Below are positions 8,836-17,163 of a stretch of DNA of 34,409 nt, one piece after another (within the stretch, counting starts at the first letter, position 1; the number at the start of each line of letters is the position of its first letter). The position numbers and the translations under genes were made by a program. The notes beneath the pieces are model-generated. The model was not told the origin of the DNA. It ran no database searches and worked only from the letters and a program-made list of their open reading frames with translations. The stretch spans positions 1-34,409 of the forward strand of contig NZ_RCZP01000047.1 in the NCBI RefSeq assembly GCF_006438825.1. Direction: 5' to 3'. The stretch comes from Muricoccus nepalensis. GTDB lineage: Bacteria > Pseudomonadota > Alphaproteobacteria > Acetobacterales > Acetobacteraceae.

Positions 8836-9810
8836 TCAGTTGCGCCGGCGGCGCTCGGCCGCCTCCTCGCGCCGCATGTCGATCAGCAGCTGGAATTGCT
8901 CGTGCGTCACCTCGCGGTAGCCCGTCCCCGCCCCGCGCTCGATCGCGCGGTAGATCGCCGGGTGGGCGGCCGGCAGCGCCAAGTGGAACACGCGCAGGTC
9001 CTCCTTGAAGGCCTCGGGAAGCGCCTTGCGCACGGTCAGCGGCCCGTAGATCACCGGCTCCGTCCGCCAGACGATCCGCAGGTCCCGCATGTCGAGCATC
9101 CCCTTCTCGACCATCGCGTGGAGGTTCCCGCGCGAGAAGCCGGCGGCGGGGTCGCCCTGGCCGGAGGCCCAGGTGAAGGCCGCGTCGTACTGCCGCTGCA
9201 CCACCGCCACCACCGCCTGCTCGTGCCCGCCCGCGAAGCCCGTGCGCGCGAAGTAGGTGTTGGGGTCGATGCCCGCGCGGCGCAGCGCGAAGCGCGGGAT
9301 GAGGTAGCCCGAGGCCGAGTTCGGGTCCGGCCAGGCGAGCGAGCGCCCGCGCATCCCCTGCAGGTCCGCGATGCCGGAATCCGCCCGCACCACCATCACG
9401 CCGACGTAGCTCGCCGAGCCGTCCTCCTGCTCGGCCACCAGCAGCGGCTCCACGCCCCCGTTCGTGTCCAGCCAGGCCGCCGCATAGACCGCGGGGCCGA
9501 TGGCGGCGAGGTCGATCCGCCCCGCCCCCAGCGCCTGCACCACCCCCGCGAAGTCGGCGGCCAGGAACAGGCGCGCCGGCACGCCGAAGGTCTCCTCCAG
9601 CAGGCGGCGGTACCCCTCGTAGCGGCCCAGCCGGTCGCTCTCGTTCTCGCCGCCGAGGACGCCGACGCGGATCAGCGGCACCTCGGCCGCCCAGGCCCGC
9701 CGCCCCGGCGCGGGAAAGGCGAGGCCGGCCTCCGCGCTGCGCCGCTGCGCGCGGGCGGGCGCGGCGGCCAGGGCCAGCGGCAGGGCGAGGAGGGAGCGGC
9801 GGCCCGTCAC
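8836..9810 (-). CDS. phnD: Phosphonate-type substrate-binding protein (PhnD), paralogue 1
   Basis: Periplasmic phosphate/phosphite/phosphonate-binding protein, 324 aa, delivering ligand to PhnE/PhnC. The secretion signal ([20 protein letters not shown]) has twin arginines, so Tat export is possible. PhnD-family features are GVLGGENESDRL, DFAGVVQALGAGRIDLAAIGP, the core block GRSLAWPDPNSASGY, and the [13 protein letters not shown] segment. The GTG start overlaps the stop of the upstream phnD as GTGA (9807-9810). It is a clear paralogue of that gene but has diverged in ligand-facing segments (for example IGPAVYAAA against MGAANYAGT), which suggests different ligands. Confidence 0.92.
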   Translation of the reverse strand: MTGRRSLLALPLALAAAPARAQRRSAEAGLAFPAPGRRAWAAEVPLIRVGVLGGENESDRLGRYEGYRRLLEETFGVPARLFLAADFAGVVQALGAGRIDLAAIGPAVYAAAWLDTNGGVEPLLVAEQEDGSASYVGVMVVRADSGIADLQGMRGRSLAWPDPNSASGYLIPRFALRRAGIDPNTYFARTGFAGGHEQAVVAVVQRQYDAAFTWASGQGDPAAGFSRGNLHAMVEKGMLDMRDLRIVWRTEPVIYGPLTVRKALPEAFKEDLRVFHLALPAAHPAIYRAIERGAGTGYREVTHEQFQLLIDMRREEAAERRRRN

Positions 9811-10781
9811 CGCCGCCTCCGGCGCTCGGCCGCCTCCTCCTCGCGCAGGCGCACCACCAGCGCGTAGTCCGCGTGGGTCACCGTGCGGAATCCCGTGCCC
9901 CCGCCGCGCTCGATCCCCTCGTAAATTGCGGGATGGGTTTTCGGCAGCGCGAGGAAGAAGCGGCGCATGTCCTCCTTGAAGGCCTCCGGCAGCTCCGCGC
10001 GGCAGGCGATGGGCCCGGCCGGGATGGGGTCGCTGTGCCAGATCACGCGGAGGTCGCGCGTGTCGAGCATCCCCTTGTCCACCATCACCTTCAGCGCCCC
10101 GCGGGAGTAGCCCGTCGCGAAGTCCCCCTGCCCGGAGGCCCAGGTGCAGCCCGCGTCGTATTGCCGGTGCAGCACCGCCACCACCGCCTGCTCGTGCCCG
10201 CCCGCGAAGCCCGTGCGCGAGAAGTAGGTGGCGGGCTCGATGCCCTGCGCCCGCAGCGCGGCCCGTGGCGCGAAGTAGCCGGAGGTGGAGGCCGGGTCCG
10301 CCCAGGCGAGGGACCGCCCGCGCATGCCCGCGAGGTCCAAGATGCCGGAATCCGCCCGCGCCACCATGATGGCGACGTAGCCGATGCTGCCGTCGTCCGC
10401 CTCGGCCGCGACCAGCGCCTCGACGGCGCCGCGCGTGTCGATCCAGGTGCCCGCGTAGTTGGCGGCGCCCATCTGCGCCATCTCGATCCGCCCGGCCGCG
10501 AAGGCCTGGCCCACCCCCGCGAAGTCCGGCGCGGGGTAGAGGCGCACGGGCAGGCGGAAGGTCTCCTCCAGCAGTCGGCCGTAAGGCTCGTTGCGCGCGA
10601 GGCGGTCGGTCTCGTTCTCGCCGCCGGAGATGCCGATCCGCAGCACCGGGATGGCGTCCGCCCAGGGCCGGCGCCCGGCCTCGGGGAAGGTCACGCCGGG
10701 ATCGACGCTCCGCCGCGGCGCAACCTGCGCGGCGGCCGGCACGGCGAGGGCCGACAGAAGCAGGGCGCGGCGGTGGATCAT
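9807..10781 (-). CDS. phnD: Phosphonate-type substrate-binding protein (PhnD), paralogue 2
   Basis: Second periplasmic binding protein of the importer, also 324 aa and immediately upstream of its paralogue. The signal segment is [19 protein letters not shown], again with an RR pair. It shares [41 protein letters not shown] and [13 protein letters not shown], and both paralogues end in the same basic tail (EEAAERRRR). The ATG overlaps the phnC stop as ATGA (10778-10781). Two binding proteins in one operon either widen the substrate range or form a duplication in progress. Phosphite or hypophosphite are alternatives to organophosphonate. Confidence 0.92.
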   Translation of the reverse strand: MIHRRALLLSALAVPAAAQVAPRRSVDPGVTFPEAGRRPWADAIPVLRIGISGGENETDRLARNEPYGRLLEETFRLPVRLYPAPDFAGVGQAFAAGRIEMAQMGAANYAGTWIDTRGAVEALVAAEADDGSIGYVAIMVARADSGILDLAGMRGRSLAWADPASTSGYFAPRAALRAQGIEPATYFSRTGFAGGHEQAVVAVLHRQYDAGCTWASGQGDFATGYSRGALKVMVDKGMLDTRDLRVIWHSDPIPAGPIACRAELPEAFKEDMRRFFLALPKTHPAIYEGIERGGGTGFRTVTHADYALVVRLREEEAAERRRRR

Positions 10782-11584
10782 GCGACGGCTCCGACGGCGG
10801 GGTCCGCGGGCGGGGCGGTCTCCGCCTCCAGCGCCTCCTCCGGCACGCCGTAGATGGCCTCGACCTCCCGCGCCGTCAGCGCCGCCGGCATGCCGTCGAA
10901 GACCACCCGCCCCGCGGCCATGGCGACGATCCGGTCGCAGTAGCGGCGCGCGGTGTCGAGGTGGTGCAGGTTCACGAGCACGGTCAGCCCGTCCCGCCGG
11001 TTCACGTCGCGCAGCGCCTCCATCACCACGCGCGCGTTGCGCGGGTCGAGGGACGCGATGGGCTCGTCCGCCAGCAGCAGCCGCGGCTCCTGCAGCAGGG
11101 CGCGCGCGATCGCCACCCGCTGCTGCTGCCCGCCCGAGAGCGTCTCCGCGCGCTGCAAGGCCTGCTCCGCCAGGTCGAAGCGCTCCAGCGCGTCCAGCGC
11201 CATGGCGCGCTCCTCCGGCGAGAAGCGGAGGAGGAGGGAGTCGAGCGCCGCCACCACCCCCGGCCGGTGGTTCAGCCGCCCGACGAGCACGTTGGTCAGC
11301 ACGTCCAGCCGCTGGATGAGGTTGAACTGCTGGAAGATCATCGCGCAGCGCGTCCGCCAGTCCCGCAGCGCCCGGCCGCGCAGCGCCGTCACGTCCACGC
11401 CGTCGTGCCGGATCGCGCCGGCGGTCGGCTCGGTCAGCCGGTTGACCATCCGCAGCAGCGTGGACTTCCCCGCGCCCGAGCGCCCGATGATCCCCACCAT
11501 CTGGCCCTGCGGCACGGAGAGGCTCACGCGATCCACCGCAACACGGCCCCCGAAGCGGCAGGTCAGGTCCTGGAGTTCGAGCAT
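10778..11584 (-). CDS. phnC: Phosphonate ABC transporter ATP-binding protein
   Basis: Cytoplasmic ATPase of the importer, 268 aa. Walker A is GRSGAGKST (residues 34-42), the Q-loop follows in MIFQQFNLI, the signature is LSGGQQQR, Walker B is LLLADEP with SLDP, and the switch His is in VNLHHLD. These details (HHLD, FQQFNL) are typical of PhnC. The initiating ATG has a GGGGGA stretch six bases upstream. The upstream degT gene is on the same strand only 52 bp away, with no obvious promoter between them, so the importer may be transcribed from the degT promoter. Confidence 0.94.
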   Translation of the reverse strand: MLELQDLTCRFGGRVAVDRVSLSVPQGQMVGIIGRSGAGKSTLLRMVNRLTEPTAGAIRHDGVDVTALRGRALRDWRTRCAMIFQQFNLIQRLDVLTNVLVGRLNHRPGVVAALDSLLLRFSPEERAMALDALERFDLAEQALQRAETLSGGQQQRVAIARALLQEPRLLLADEPIASLDPRNARVVMEALRDVNRRDGLTVLVNLHHLDTARRYCDRIVAMAAGRVVFDGMPAALTAREVEAIYGVPEEALEAETAPPADPAVGAVA

Positions 11585-11636
11585 CGCAATCCCCCGGCGT
11601 CCGGCGCAGCGTGGACGGGTCGGCGCGCCCGCGGGG

Positions 11637-12794
11637 TCAGAGCCCCGCGAGCACCGCCTCGGTCACCCGCGCCACCTGCGCCTCGCTAAGATAGGGATGC
11701 ATGGGCAGGGCCAGGATGCGCTGGCACAGCATCTCGCTCACCGGCAGCGGCGGCGCCTGGCCGATCGCCGCGGCGTGGGCCTCGCGGTAGGCGGGCTGGT
11801 GGTGCAGCGGCAGGGGGTAGTAGATCGCCGTCGGCACGCCCCGCGCCTTGCAGGCCTCCTGCACCCGCGCCCGCTGCGCCTCGTCCTCCACCAGCACCGA
11901 GTAGAGCCCGTTCGCGCTCTCGTAGCCCTCCGCCCGCACCGGCGTCTGCACCCGCCCGGCCAGCGCCGCGTCGTAGGCGGCCGCGACCCGCGCGCGGGCG
12001 GCCAGCTCCCCCTCCATCAGCGGCAGCTTGCAGAGGAGGATGGCCGCCTGCATCGTGTCCAGCCGCCCGTTCATGCCCGTCCGCATCACCTCGTAGCGGG
12101 TCTTGCCCTCGCCGTGGGTGCGCAGCGACCGGTAGAGCTCCGCCTTCTCTGCGCTGTCCGTCAGCAGCGCGCCGCCGTCGCCGTAGGCGCCGAGCGTCTT
12201 GGTCGGGTAGAAGGACAGCGCGGCCGCCCCGCCCCAGCCGCCCAGCCGGCGGCCCTCCAGCGCGCCCCCGAAGGCCTGGGCGGCGTCGTCGAGGGCGAAC
12301 ATCCCCTCCTCCGCGCAGATCGCCTCGATGGCCCGCCAGTCCGCCGGCAGGCCGAAGAGGTCCACCCCCACCACCGCGCGCGGCCGCAGCCGCCCCTCCG
12401 CCTTCACGAGGGCGAGGCGGCGCCTGAGGTCCGCGATGTCGATGTTGAAGGTCCGCGGGTCCACGTCCACGAAGACGGGGGTTGCGCCGAGCACGAGCGG
12501 CACCTCGGCGGTGGCCGTGTAGGTGAAGGCCGGCAGGAACACCGCGTCCCCGCGGCCGATCCCCTCGGCCATCATGGCAATCTGCAGGGCATCGGTGCCC
12601 GAGGAGACGCCCACGCAGTGCCCCACCCCCGCGAAGGCGGCGAGGCCGCGCTCGAGCTCCTCCACCTCCGGCCCCATGACGAAGCGGCCGGAATCGAGGA
12701 CGGCGGCGAGGCGGCGGTCGATCTCCGGCCGGATCAGCGCCTGCTGGGCGCGGACGTCGAAGAGGCCAATGGGGGCGGGTGTGCTGTTCGGCAT
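11637..12794 (-). CDS. DegT/DnrJ/EryC1/StrS-family PLP aminotransferase
   Basis: Fold-type I PLP enzyme, 385 aa. The family usually transaminates keto-sugars of nucleotide-linked sugars for surface polysaccharide. Motifs in order are [24 protein letters not shown], the PLP-phosphate and ring-binding DDAAQAFG, and the Schiff-base lysine in [21 protein letters not shown] follows, then [11 protein letters not shown]. No other sugar-nucleotide gene is adjacent, so its substrate is unknown. It is upstream of and co-directional with phnCDDEE (52-bp gap), an unusual pairing. A -10-like TAAGGC ends 8 bp before the ATG, so the transcript could be leaderless. Confidence 0.88.
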   Translation of the reverse strand: MPNSTPAPIGLFDVRAQQALIRPEIDRRLAAVLDSGRFVMGPEVEELERGLAAFAGVGHCVGVSSGTDALQIAMMAEGIGRGDAVFLPAFTYTATAEVPLVLGATPVFVDVDPRTFNIDIADLRRRLALVKAEGRLRPRAVVGVDLFGLPADWRAIEAICAEEGMFALDDAAQAFGGALEGRRLGGWGGAAALSFYPTKTLGAYGDGGALLTDSAEKAELYRSLRTHGEGKTRYEVMRTGMNGRLDTMQAAILLCKLPLMEGELAARARVAAAYDAALAGRVQTPVRAEGYESANGLYSVLVEDEAQRARVQEACKARGVPTAIYYPLPLHHQPAYREAHAAAIGQAPPLPVSEMLCQRILALPMHPYLSEAQVARVTEAVLAGL

Positions 12795-12802
12795 GGGCCG
12801 GG

Positions 12803-12832
12803 GCCTTAGCCCAATCCGGCCGCGGCGTCGAA
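12803..12832 (-). promoter_or_regulatory. Possible promoter of degT
   Basis: On the minus strand a -10-like TAAGGC (12803-12808) lies 8 bp before the degT ATG, with a weak -35-like TTCGAC (12827-12832) 18 bp upstream. If used, it would start transcription at or next to the ATG. The -35 is poor, so this is tentative. Confidence 0.3.
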
Positions 12833-12865
12833 ATCAAGGACTGTGTCGGAGGGTTACGCCAGCGG

Positions 12866-12897
12866 CCGGTCATGACCGGTCATGCCCTGTCATGACC
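12866..12897. promoter_or_regulatory. Three tandem 10-bp palindromic elements upstream of degT-phn
   Basis: GGTCATGACC (12868-12877), GGTCATGCCC (12878-12887) and TGTCATGACC (12888-12897) lie head to tail, one helical turn apart. The first sits inside a perfect 14-bp palindrome, 12866-12879. They are about 75-100 bp upstream of the degT ATG. This looks like a cooperative operator; the regulator is unknown. Confidence 0.55.
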
Positions 12898-12915
12898 GCA
12901 TCCAGCGGCGGCGCA

Positions 12916-12946
12916 GGGCGGGGGAGGCACCGCCCCTCCCCGCCCC
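12916..12946 (-). terminator. GC hairpin after the proline-rich gene
   Basis: Strong GC-only inverted repeat (5' arm from GGGCGGGG at 12916, 3' arm ending CCCCGCCC at 12945) starting 8 bp after the stop of the proline-rich gene in its direction of transcription. It lacks a T-run, so it is a probable but non-canonical end structure. Confidence 0.35.
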
Positions 12947-12953
12947 GCGCTCG

Positions 12954-13166
12954 TCACATGACGGCGGGCGGCATGCCCCCCGGGTCCGGCCCGATCGGCG
13001 GGATGTCGGGGCCGACCGGGTCCTGCGGCCCGCCGGGCTCGATGATCGGGAACTCCGGACCCGGGGAGGGCGGCGTCATCGGCTCGGGCGGCGGCGTCTC
13101 CGGCCCGGGGGCGGGCTGCGGCGCGGGCGAGGGGTCGGGCGGCGTGATCTCGGGGCGGTCGGACAT
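12954..13166 (-). CDS. Small proline-rich protein of unknown function
   Basis: A 70-aa protein, roughly 40% proline, with repeated P-E/P-G-P motifs (PPDPSPAPQPAPGPETPPPE) and no signal peptide or membrane helix. It is supported as a gene by a good AGGAG eight bases before ATG 13166, and because the other frames over it give no family match. It is transcribed divergently from the ArnT-like gene. Similar short proline-rich proteins are common in alphaproteobacteria, but no function can be assigned. Low sequence complexity means the call could still be wrong. Confidence 0.6.
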   Translation of the reverse strand: MSDRPEITPPDPSPAPQPAPGPETPPPEPMTPPSPGPEFPIIEPGGPQDPVGPDIPPIGPDPGGMPPAVM

Positions 13167-13264
13167 GGCGGGTCTCCTCTCTGCCCCCTCCCAACGCGCC
13201 AGGCGGGCGGTTGTTGGAGAAGGGGCCTCGACACCCCCCGGCGGCGCCGGTAAGGCGCCGAGCC

Positions 13265-14962
13265 ATGGCCCCTGCCCCCCCGCTGACCGGCGCCGCCTCG
13301 CTGACCAGCGCCCTGGACCGACTGCCGGAGACGCGGCGGCCGCGGCTGTGGCTCTCCCTCCTCTGCCTCCTGATGTGGGCGCCGGGCCTCTTCTCCCTGC
13401 CGGCCGGGGACCGCGACGAGTCCCGCTTCGCCCAGGCCAGCCGCCAGATGGTCGAGAGCGGCGACTACGTGCGCATCCGCAACGGCGAGGTGGAGCGGAA
13501 CAAGAAGCCCGTCGGCATCCACTGGGCGCAGGCGGGCATCGTGCACGCGATGGAGGCGGCGGGCCTGCCGGCGCGGGGCTGGATCGGCAGCTACCGCCTG
13601 GCCTCGGCGCTCGGCGCCTGGCTCGCGGTGCTCGCCACCTTCTCCCTCGGCCGCGGGCTGGTCGGGCGGCGGGCGGCCTTCCTGGCCGCGGCGCTGCTGG
13701 CCGCCTCCCTCCTGCTGGTGGCCGAGACCCACATCGCCAAGACCGACGCGGCGCTGCTGGCGAGCGTGGTCGCGGCCATGGGGCTGATGGGGCGCGCCTA
13801 TCTCTCGCCGGCCGGCTTCTCGGCCCGCGCGGCGCTCGGCTTCTGGCTCGCGCTCGGCGCGGGCGTGCTGCTCAAGGGGCCGATCGCGCCGATGGTGCCG
13901 CTGCTGGCCGGCCTCACCCTCTTCGCGGCCGACCGGGGCTGGCGGGCGGGCATGCCCTGGCTGCGCGCGCTGCGGCCGGGCTGGGGCATCCCGCTGATGG
14001 TCGCCTGCGCCCTGCCCTGGCTGGTGGCCATCGGCATCGCGACCGAGGGGCGCTTCTTCTCCCAGGCGCTCGGCGACGACATGCTAGCCAAGGTCGGCTC
14101 GGGCGAGGAGGCGCATTGGGGGCCACCCGGCTACTACCTCCTCACCTTCGGCATCGCGGCCTTCCCGGGCGCCTTCCTCGTGCTGCGCGGCCTGCCCCAT
14201 GCCTGGGCGGCGCGGATGCGGCCGGGCACGCGCTTCCTGCTCGCCTGGGCCGCGCCCACCTGGCTCCTGTTTGAGGCGGTGGCGACGAAGCTGCCGCACT
14301 ACGTCCTGCCCGCCTACCCGGCGCTGCTGCTGCTCGGCGCCGCCTGGGCCTGCGACCCGCTGCGCCGGCCGGTGCCGCGCTGGCTCGCCGGGATCGGCTG
14401 GGTGGCGCTGGTCGGCACCGCCCTCGGCCTGGCGGGGCTGGCGGTCGGCCTGCCGGTCGCGGCGGACGGGGCGCTGAAGCCGGTGAGCCTCCTCGCGCCC
14501 CCCCTCGCCGCCCTGCTCCTCGTCGCGGTGCGGCGCGCGGCGCGGGAGGGGGACTGGGCGCGGGCCGGCCTCTCGGCCGCCATCCTCGCCGTGCCGCTCT
14601 ACGCCGTGGTGCTGGAGGGCGTGCTGCCGCGGCTGACGGCGCCCTGGGTCTCCACCCGCGTCGCCGCCATGGTGGCGGCGGAGGGCGTGCCGGCGGAGCG
14701 CTTCGGGATCACCGGCTTCCACGAGCCCTCCCTCGTCTTCGCCGCCGGCACCGCGACCCACCTGCTGACCGGCGGCGCCGACGCCGCCCGCTTCCTGTCG
14801 GAAGGGCCGGGGCGCGTGGTGGCCGTGGAGGGGCGGGAGGTGCCGCGCTTCGAGGCGGCGCTCGCGGCGCTGGGCCTGCGCCAGCACGCCGTCGGGCGGG
14901 TGGAGGGCTTCAACTACGTCCGCGGCCGCCGGGTCGCGATCGTCCTGTTCCGGACCCCCTGA
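13265..14962 (+). CDS. ArnT/PMT-type membrane glycosyltransferase
   Basis: Integral inner-membrane GT-C glycosyltransferase of 565 aa. It is expected to transfer a sugar from an undecaprenyl-phosphate donor to lipid A, another glycolipid or protein on the periplasmic side. The first helix ends at the family's catalytic acidic loop, GDRDESRFAQ (D49-E52), and RNKKPVGIHW follows as in ArnT. A dozen hydrophobic segments follow, with LLKGPIAP and KLPHYVLPAYPA. The start is ATG 13265; the frame is open further upstream but without homology. The DedA gene starts 4 bp after its stop, so the two form an operon. The substrate (aminoarabinose or other) is not shown by sequence. Confidence 0.88.
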   Translation: MAPAPPLTGAASLTSALDRLPETRRPRLWLSLLCLLMWAPGLFSLPAGDRDESRFAQASRQMVESGDYVRIRNGEVERNKKPVGIHWAQAGIVHAMEAAGLPARGWIGSYRLASALGAWLAVLATFSLGRGLVGRRAAFLAAALLAASLLLVAETHIAKTDAALLASVVAAMGLMGRAYLSPAGFSARAALGFWLALGAGVLLKGPIAPMVPLLAGLTLFAADRGWRAGMPWLRALRPGWGIPLMVACALPWLVAIGIATEGRFFSQALGDDMLAKVGSGEEAHWGPPGYYLLTFGIAAFPGAFLVLRGLPHAWAARMRPGTRFLLAWAAPTWLLFEAVATKLPHYVLPAYPALLLLGAAWACDPLRRPVPRWLAGIGWVALVGTALGLAGLAVGLPVAADGALKPVSLLAPPLAALLLVAVRRAAREGDWARAGLSAAILAVPLYAVVLEGVLPRLTAPWVSTRVAAMVAAEGVPAERFGITGFHEPSLVFAAGTATHLLTGGADAARFLSEGPGRVVAVEGREVPRFEAALAALGLRQHAVGRVEGFNYVRGRRVAIVLFRTP

Positions 14963-14966
14963 GGCC

Positions 14967-15575
14967 ATGCTGGACTTCGTCGCGAACATCATGGCGGCCA
15001 CCGGCACCTTCGGCATCTTCCTGCTGATGCTCGCCGAGAACGTCTTCCCGCCCATTCCCTCGGAGGCGATCATGCCGGTCGCCGGCTTCGCCGCCGCGCA
15101 GGGCAAGATGGACCCGCTGGCGGTCTTCGCGGCGGGCAACGCGGGGGCCATCCTCGGCAACGCCCTCTGGTACGAGGGCGCCCGCGCCGTGGGGCAGGCG
15201 CGGATCGAGCGCCTGGCGGACCGCTACGGCCGCTTCGTCGGCATCATCGGCGAGGACGTGCGCGCGGCGAGCGCCCTGCTCGTCCGCTGGGGCGTCTGGG
15301 CGGTGCTGATCTGCCGCTGCCTGCCCGGGCCGCGCACCCTCATCTCCGTGCCCGCGGGCCTCGTGCGCATGAACCGGGCGGTTTTCTACACCGCCACTGC
15401 GATCGGCACCTGCCTCTGGACGGGCTTCCTGATGACCGCGGGTTGGCTGCTGCAGGGTCAGTGGGAGCGCATCGGGCACTGGATGGAGCCGCTGGGGATC
15501 GCGGTGCTGGGCACGGCGGCGCTGGCCTACGCCTGGCACCTCTGGCGCACGCGGGGGCGGTGGAGCGGGCGGTAG
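14967..15575 (+). CDS. DedA-family membrane protein, probable undecaprenyl-phosphate flippase
   Basis: A 202-aa inner-membrane protein of the DedA/VTT family; several members recycle undecaprenyl phosphate across the membrane. Family signatures are the N-terminal ENVFPPIPSEAIMP with its acidic residues and the re-entrant GRxLPGPRTLISVPAG-type segment (CRCLPGPRTLISVPAG). It is coupled to the upstream ArnT-like transferase with a 4-bp gap. The pairing makes sense: the transferase releases C55-P outside and the flippase returns it. It ends 12 bp before the convergent enoyl-CoA hydratase. Confidence 0.9.
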   Translation: MLDFVANIMAATGTFGIFLLMLAENVFPPIPSEAIMPVAGFAAAQGKMDPLAVFAAGNAGAILGNALWYEGARAVGQARIERLADRYGRFVGIIGEDVRAASALLVRWGVWAVLICRCLPGPRTLISVPAGLVRMNRAVFYTATAIGTCLWTGFLMTAGWLLQGQWERIGHWMEPLGIAVLGTAALAYAWHLWRTRGRWSGR

Positions 15576-15587
15576 GGCCTGCCCGCC

Positions 15588-16370
15588 TCACTCCCCGCGG
15601 AAGACCGGCCGCCGCTTCTCGCCGAAGGCGGCCACGGCCTCCCGGAAGTCCGCGCTGCGGGGGAAGTGCTCCAGCTCCGCCCGGTCGGCCGCGGTGATCG
15701 GCAGGGGCCCGCGGAGCGCGCGCAGCGCGCGCTTGTGGAAGCGGTTGGCGAGCGGCGCGCCCTCGGCGACGCGGGCCGCGAGCGCGCGCGCCTCCGCCTG
15801 CACGGCGTCGTCAGGCACGAGGCGCGTCAGCAGGCGGCGGGCCAGCGCCTCCTCGCCGGTGTAGGTCCGGCCCTCGACGAGCATCTCCATCGCGACCGCC
15901 TCGCCGGCGATGCGGAGCAGGGCGTCGAGGCCCTCGTGCGGGTAGAAGAGGCCGAGGTTGCGGGCGGGGATGCCCAGGCGCGAGCCCGGCCCGCCCACGC
16001 GGAAGTCGCACATCAGCGCCAGCCCGCAGCCGCCGCCGAGCGCGTGGCCGGAGAGGGCCGCGACGACCGGGTGCGCGCAGCGCTCGATCGAGAGGAAGGC
16101 GGCGATCAACGCCTCGTTGTAGGCGCGCTCCCGCGGCTCGGTGCCGCGCTCGGTCGCGAAGCCCGTGATGTCGGCGCCGGCGGAGAAGGCCTCCTCGCCC
16201 GCGCCGCGCAGGATGACGCAGCGGAGCGCGGTGTCGGCCGAGAGCGCCTCGAGCATGCCCGGCATCGCCTGCCACATGGGCAGGGTCAGCGCGTTGCGCT
16301 TGGCCGGGCGGTCGATGGTCAGCGTCGCGATCCCCGCGTCCCGCGCGAGGTGAAGGTCGGGATGGCTCAT
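15588..16370 (-). CDS. Enoyl-CoA hydratase/isomerase family protein
   Basis: Crotonase-fold enzyme, 260 aa, acting on acyl-CoA thioesters. The oxyanion-hole segments are AFSAGADI and SGHALGGGCGLAL. At the second catalytic position the sequence reads RNLGLFYPHEGLDALLRIAG, resembling crotonases in which one of the two hydratase glutamates is moved or missing, so isomerase or another activity is possible. The start is ATG 16370, beginning the conserved MSHPDLHLARD region; the frame is open further upstream without homology. It stands alone, divergent from the PPOX gene. Confidence 0.88.
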   Translation of the reverse strand: MSHPDLHLARDAGIATLTIDRPAKRNALTLPMWQAMPGMLEALSADTALRCVILRGAGEEAFSAGADITGFATERGTEPRERAYNEALIAAFLSIERCAHPVVAALSGHALGGGCGLALMCDFRVGGPGSRLGIPARNLGLFYPHEGLDALLRIAGEAVAMEMLVEGRTYTGEEALARRLLTRLVPDDAVQAEARALAARVAEGAPLANRFHKRALRALRGPLPITAADRAELEHFPRSADFREAVAAFGEKRRPVFRGE

Positions 16371-16528
16371 GTCGCGGCCAGGGTGCGGGCGGCGCGGAGC
16401 CCCGGCAAGCCCCTCCCCGCAGCGGTGCGGAGCGCGCGCCACGGCGGCGCGGAGCGCTCGCCCCGCCGGGCAACCGCGCCGCCCCCGCGCCGTTCCATCG
16501 CCTGATCAGAGGAACTGAGGAGATCTCC

Positions 16529-17038
16529 ATGGCCGAGGCGAAGACCGATCACGAGCAGCGCGAGAAGGTCCGCGAGATGATCAAGGACGTGCAGACCGCC
16601 GTCCTCGTGACCCATGGCGACGGCGACAAGCTGCGGGGCCGCCCGATGGTCGCGGCCGCGCTGGACCCGGACGGCAAGACCCTGTGGTTCTACTCCGGCA
16701 ACAGCACGGAGAAGACCGACGAGATCAAGAACAACAACCGCGTCCTGCTCTCCTACAGCGACCCGTCGAGCCAGAACTACGTCTCGATCTCCGGCACGGC
16801 CCGCGTGGTGCGCGACGCCGCCAAGCAGAAGGAGTTCTGGCAGGAGAGCATGAAGACCTGGTTCCCGGGCGGCCCCGAGGACCCGAAGATCGCGCTCATC
16901 GCCGTGGAGATGACGGGCGCCGAGTACTGGGACAGCCCGAACTCCACCCTCCTGCACGCCTTCGGCTACGTGAAGGCGACGCTGACGGGCGAGCCGCCGA
17001 AGGGCGGCGAGAACGAGCGGGTGACCTTCACGGCCTGA
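16529..17038 (+). CDS. Pyridoxamine 5'-phosphate oxidase-like general stress protein
   Basis: A 169-aa split-barrel flavin-binding protein of the general-stress-protein-26 type. The order of features fits: N-terminal helix, GRPMVAAALDPDGKTLWFYSG, then EIKNNNRVLLSYSDPSSQNYVSISGTARV and a C-terminal AEYWDSPNSTLL with family-typical aromatic residues. Flavin or F420 binding is inferred. GAGGAG at 16517-16522 lies six bases before the ATG. Lysine, asparagine and lower-GC codons are more frequent than in its neighbours, which suggests a well-expressed soluble protein. Gene order gives no pathway. Confidence 0.88.
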   Translation: MAEAKTDHEQREKVREMIKDVQTAVLVTHGDGDKLRGRPMVAAALDPDGKTLWFYSGNSTEKTDEIKNNNRVLLSYSDPSSQNYVSISGTARVVRDAAKQKEFWQESMKTWFPGGPEDPKIALIAVEMTGAEYWDSPNSTLLHAFGYVKATLTGEPPKGGENERVTFTA

Positions 17039-17121
17039 ACCCGGCGCGGCCGCCCCGCGCCCGTCGTGGCGCGGGCGGCGTTCGGAGGGCAACTCGTCCC
17101 GCCCGTGATCAAGAAGCATAT

Positions 17122-17163
17122 CATTACGAAACACTTCCCATCGCGGAATTTTGATCGTAATGT
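17122..17163 (+). promoter_or_regulatory. Promoter framed by an 8-bp inverted repeat
   Basis: CATTACGA (17122-17129) and TCGTAATG (17155-17162) are perfect inverted copies 25 bp apart in an AT-rich patch. Between and over them lies a promoter-like TTCCCA (17135-17140) - 17 bp - TAATGT (17158-17163), directed at the 101-aa gene. The right arm overlaps the -10, as in a repressor operator. Prediction only. Confidence 0.5.

Noticed and set aside
7170-8920. Plus-strand open frames opposite phnE genes
   Set aside because: Arg/His-rich antisense translations; both PhnE proteins on the other strand are clear.
11585-12953. Pho box controlling the phosphonate importer
   Set aside because: Only one CTGTCAT half-site (12887-12893) within the palindromic repeats and no properly spaced partner; not enough for a PhoB site.
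13243-13259. Hairpin GGCGCC-GGTAA-GGCGCC just before the ArnT-like gene
   Set aside because: Only 6 bp and palindromic GC hexamers are frequent here; no link to an RBS or promoter.
16388-16455. Direct repeat GGCGGCGCGGAGC, two copies 55 bp apart in the gap between the hydratase and PPOX genes
   Set aside because: Low-complexity GC sequence; such a 13-mer repeat is plausible by chance at this composition.
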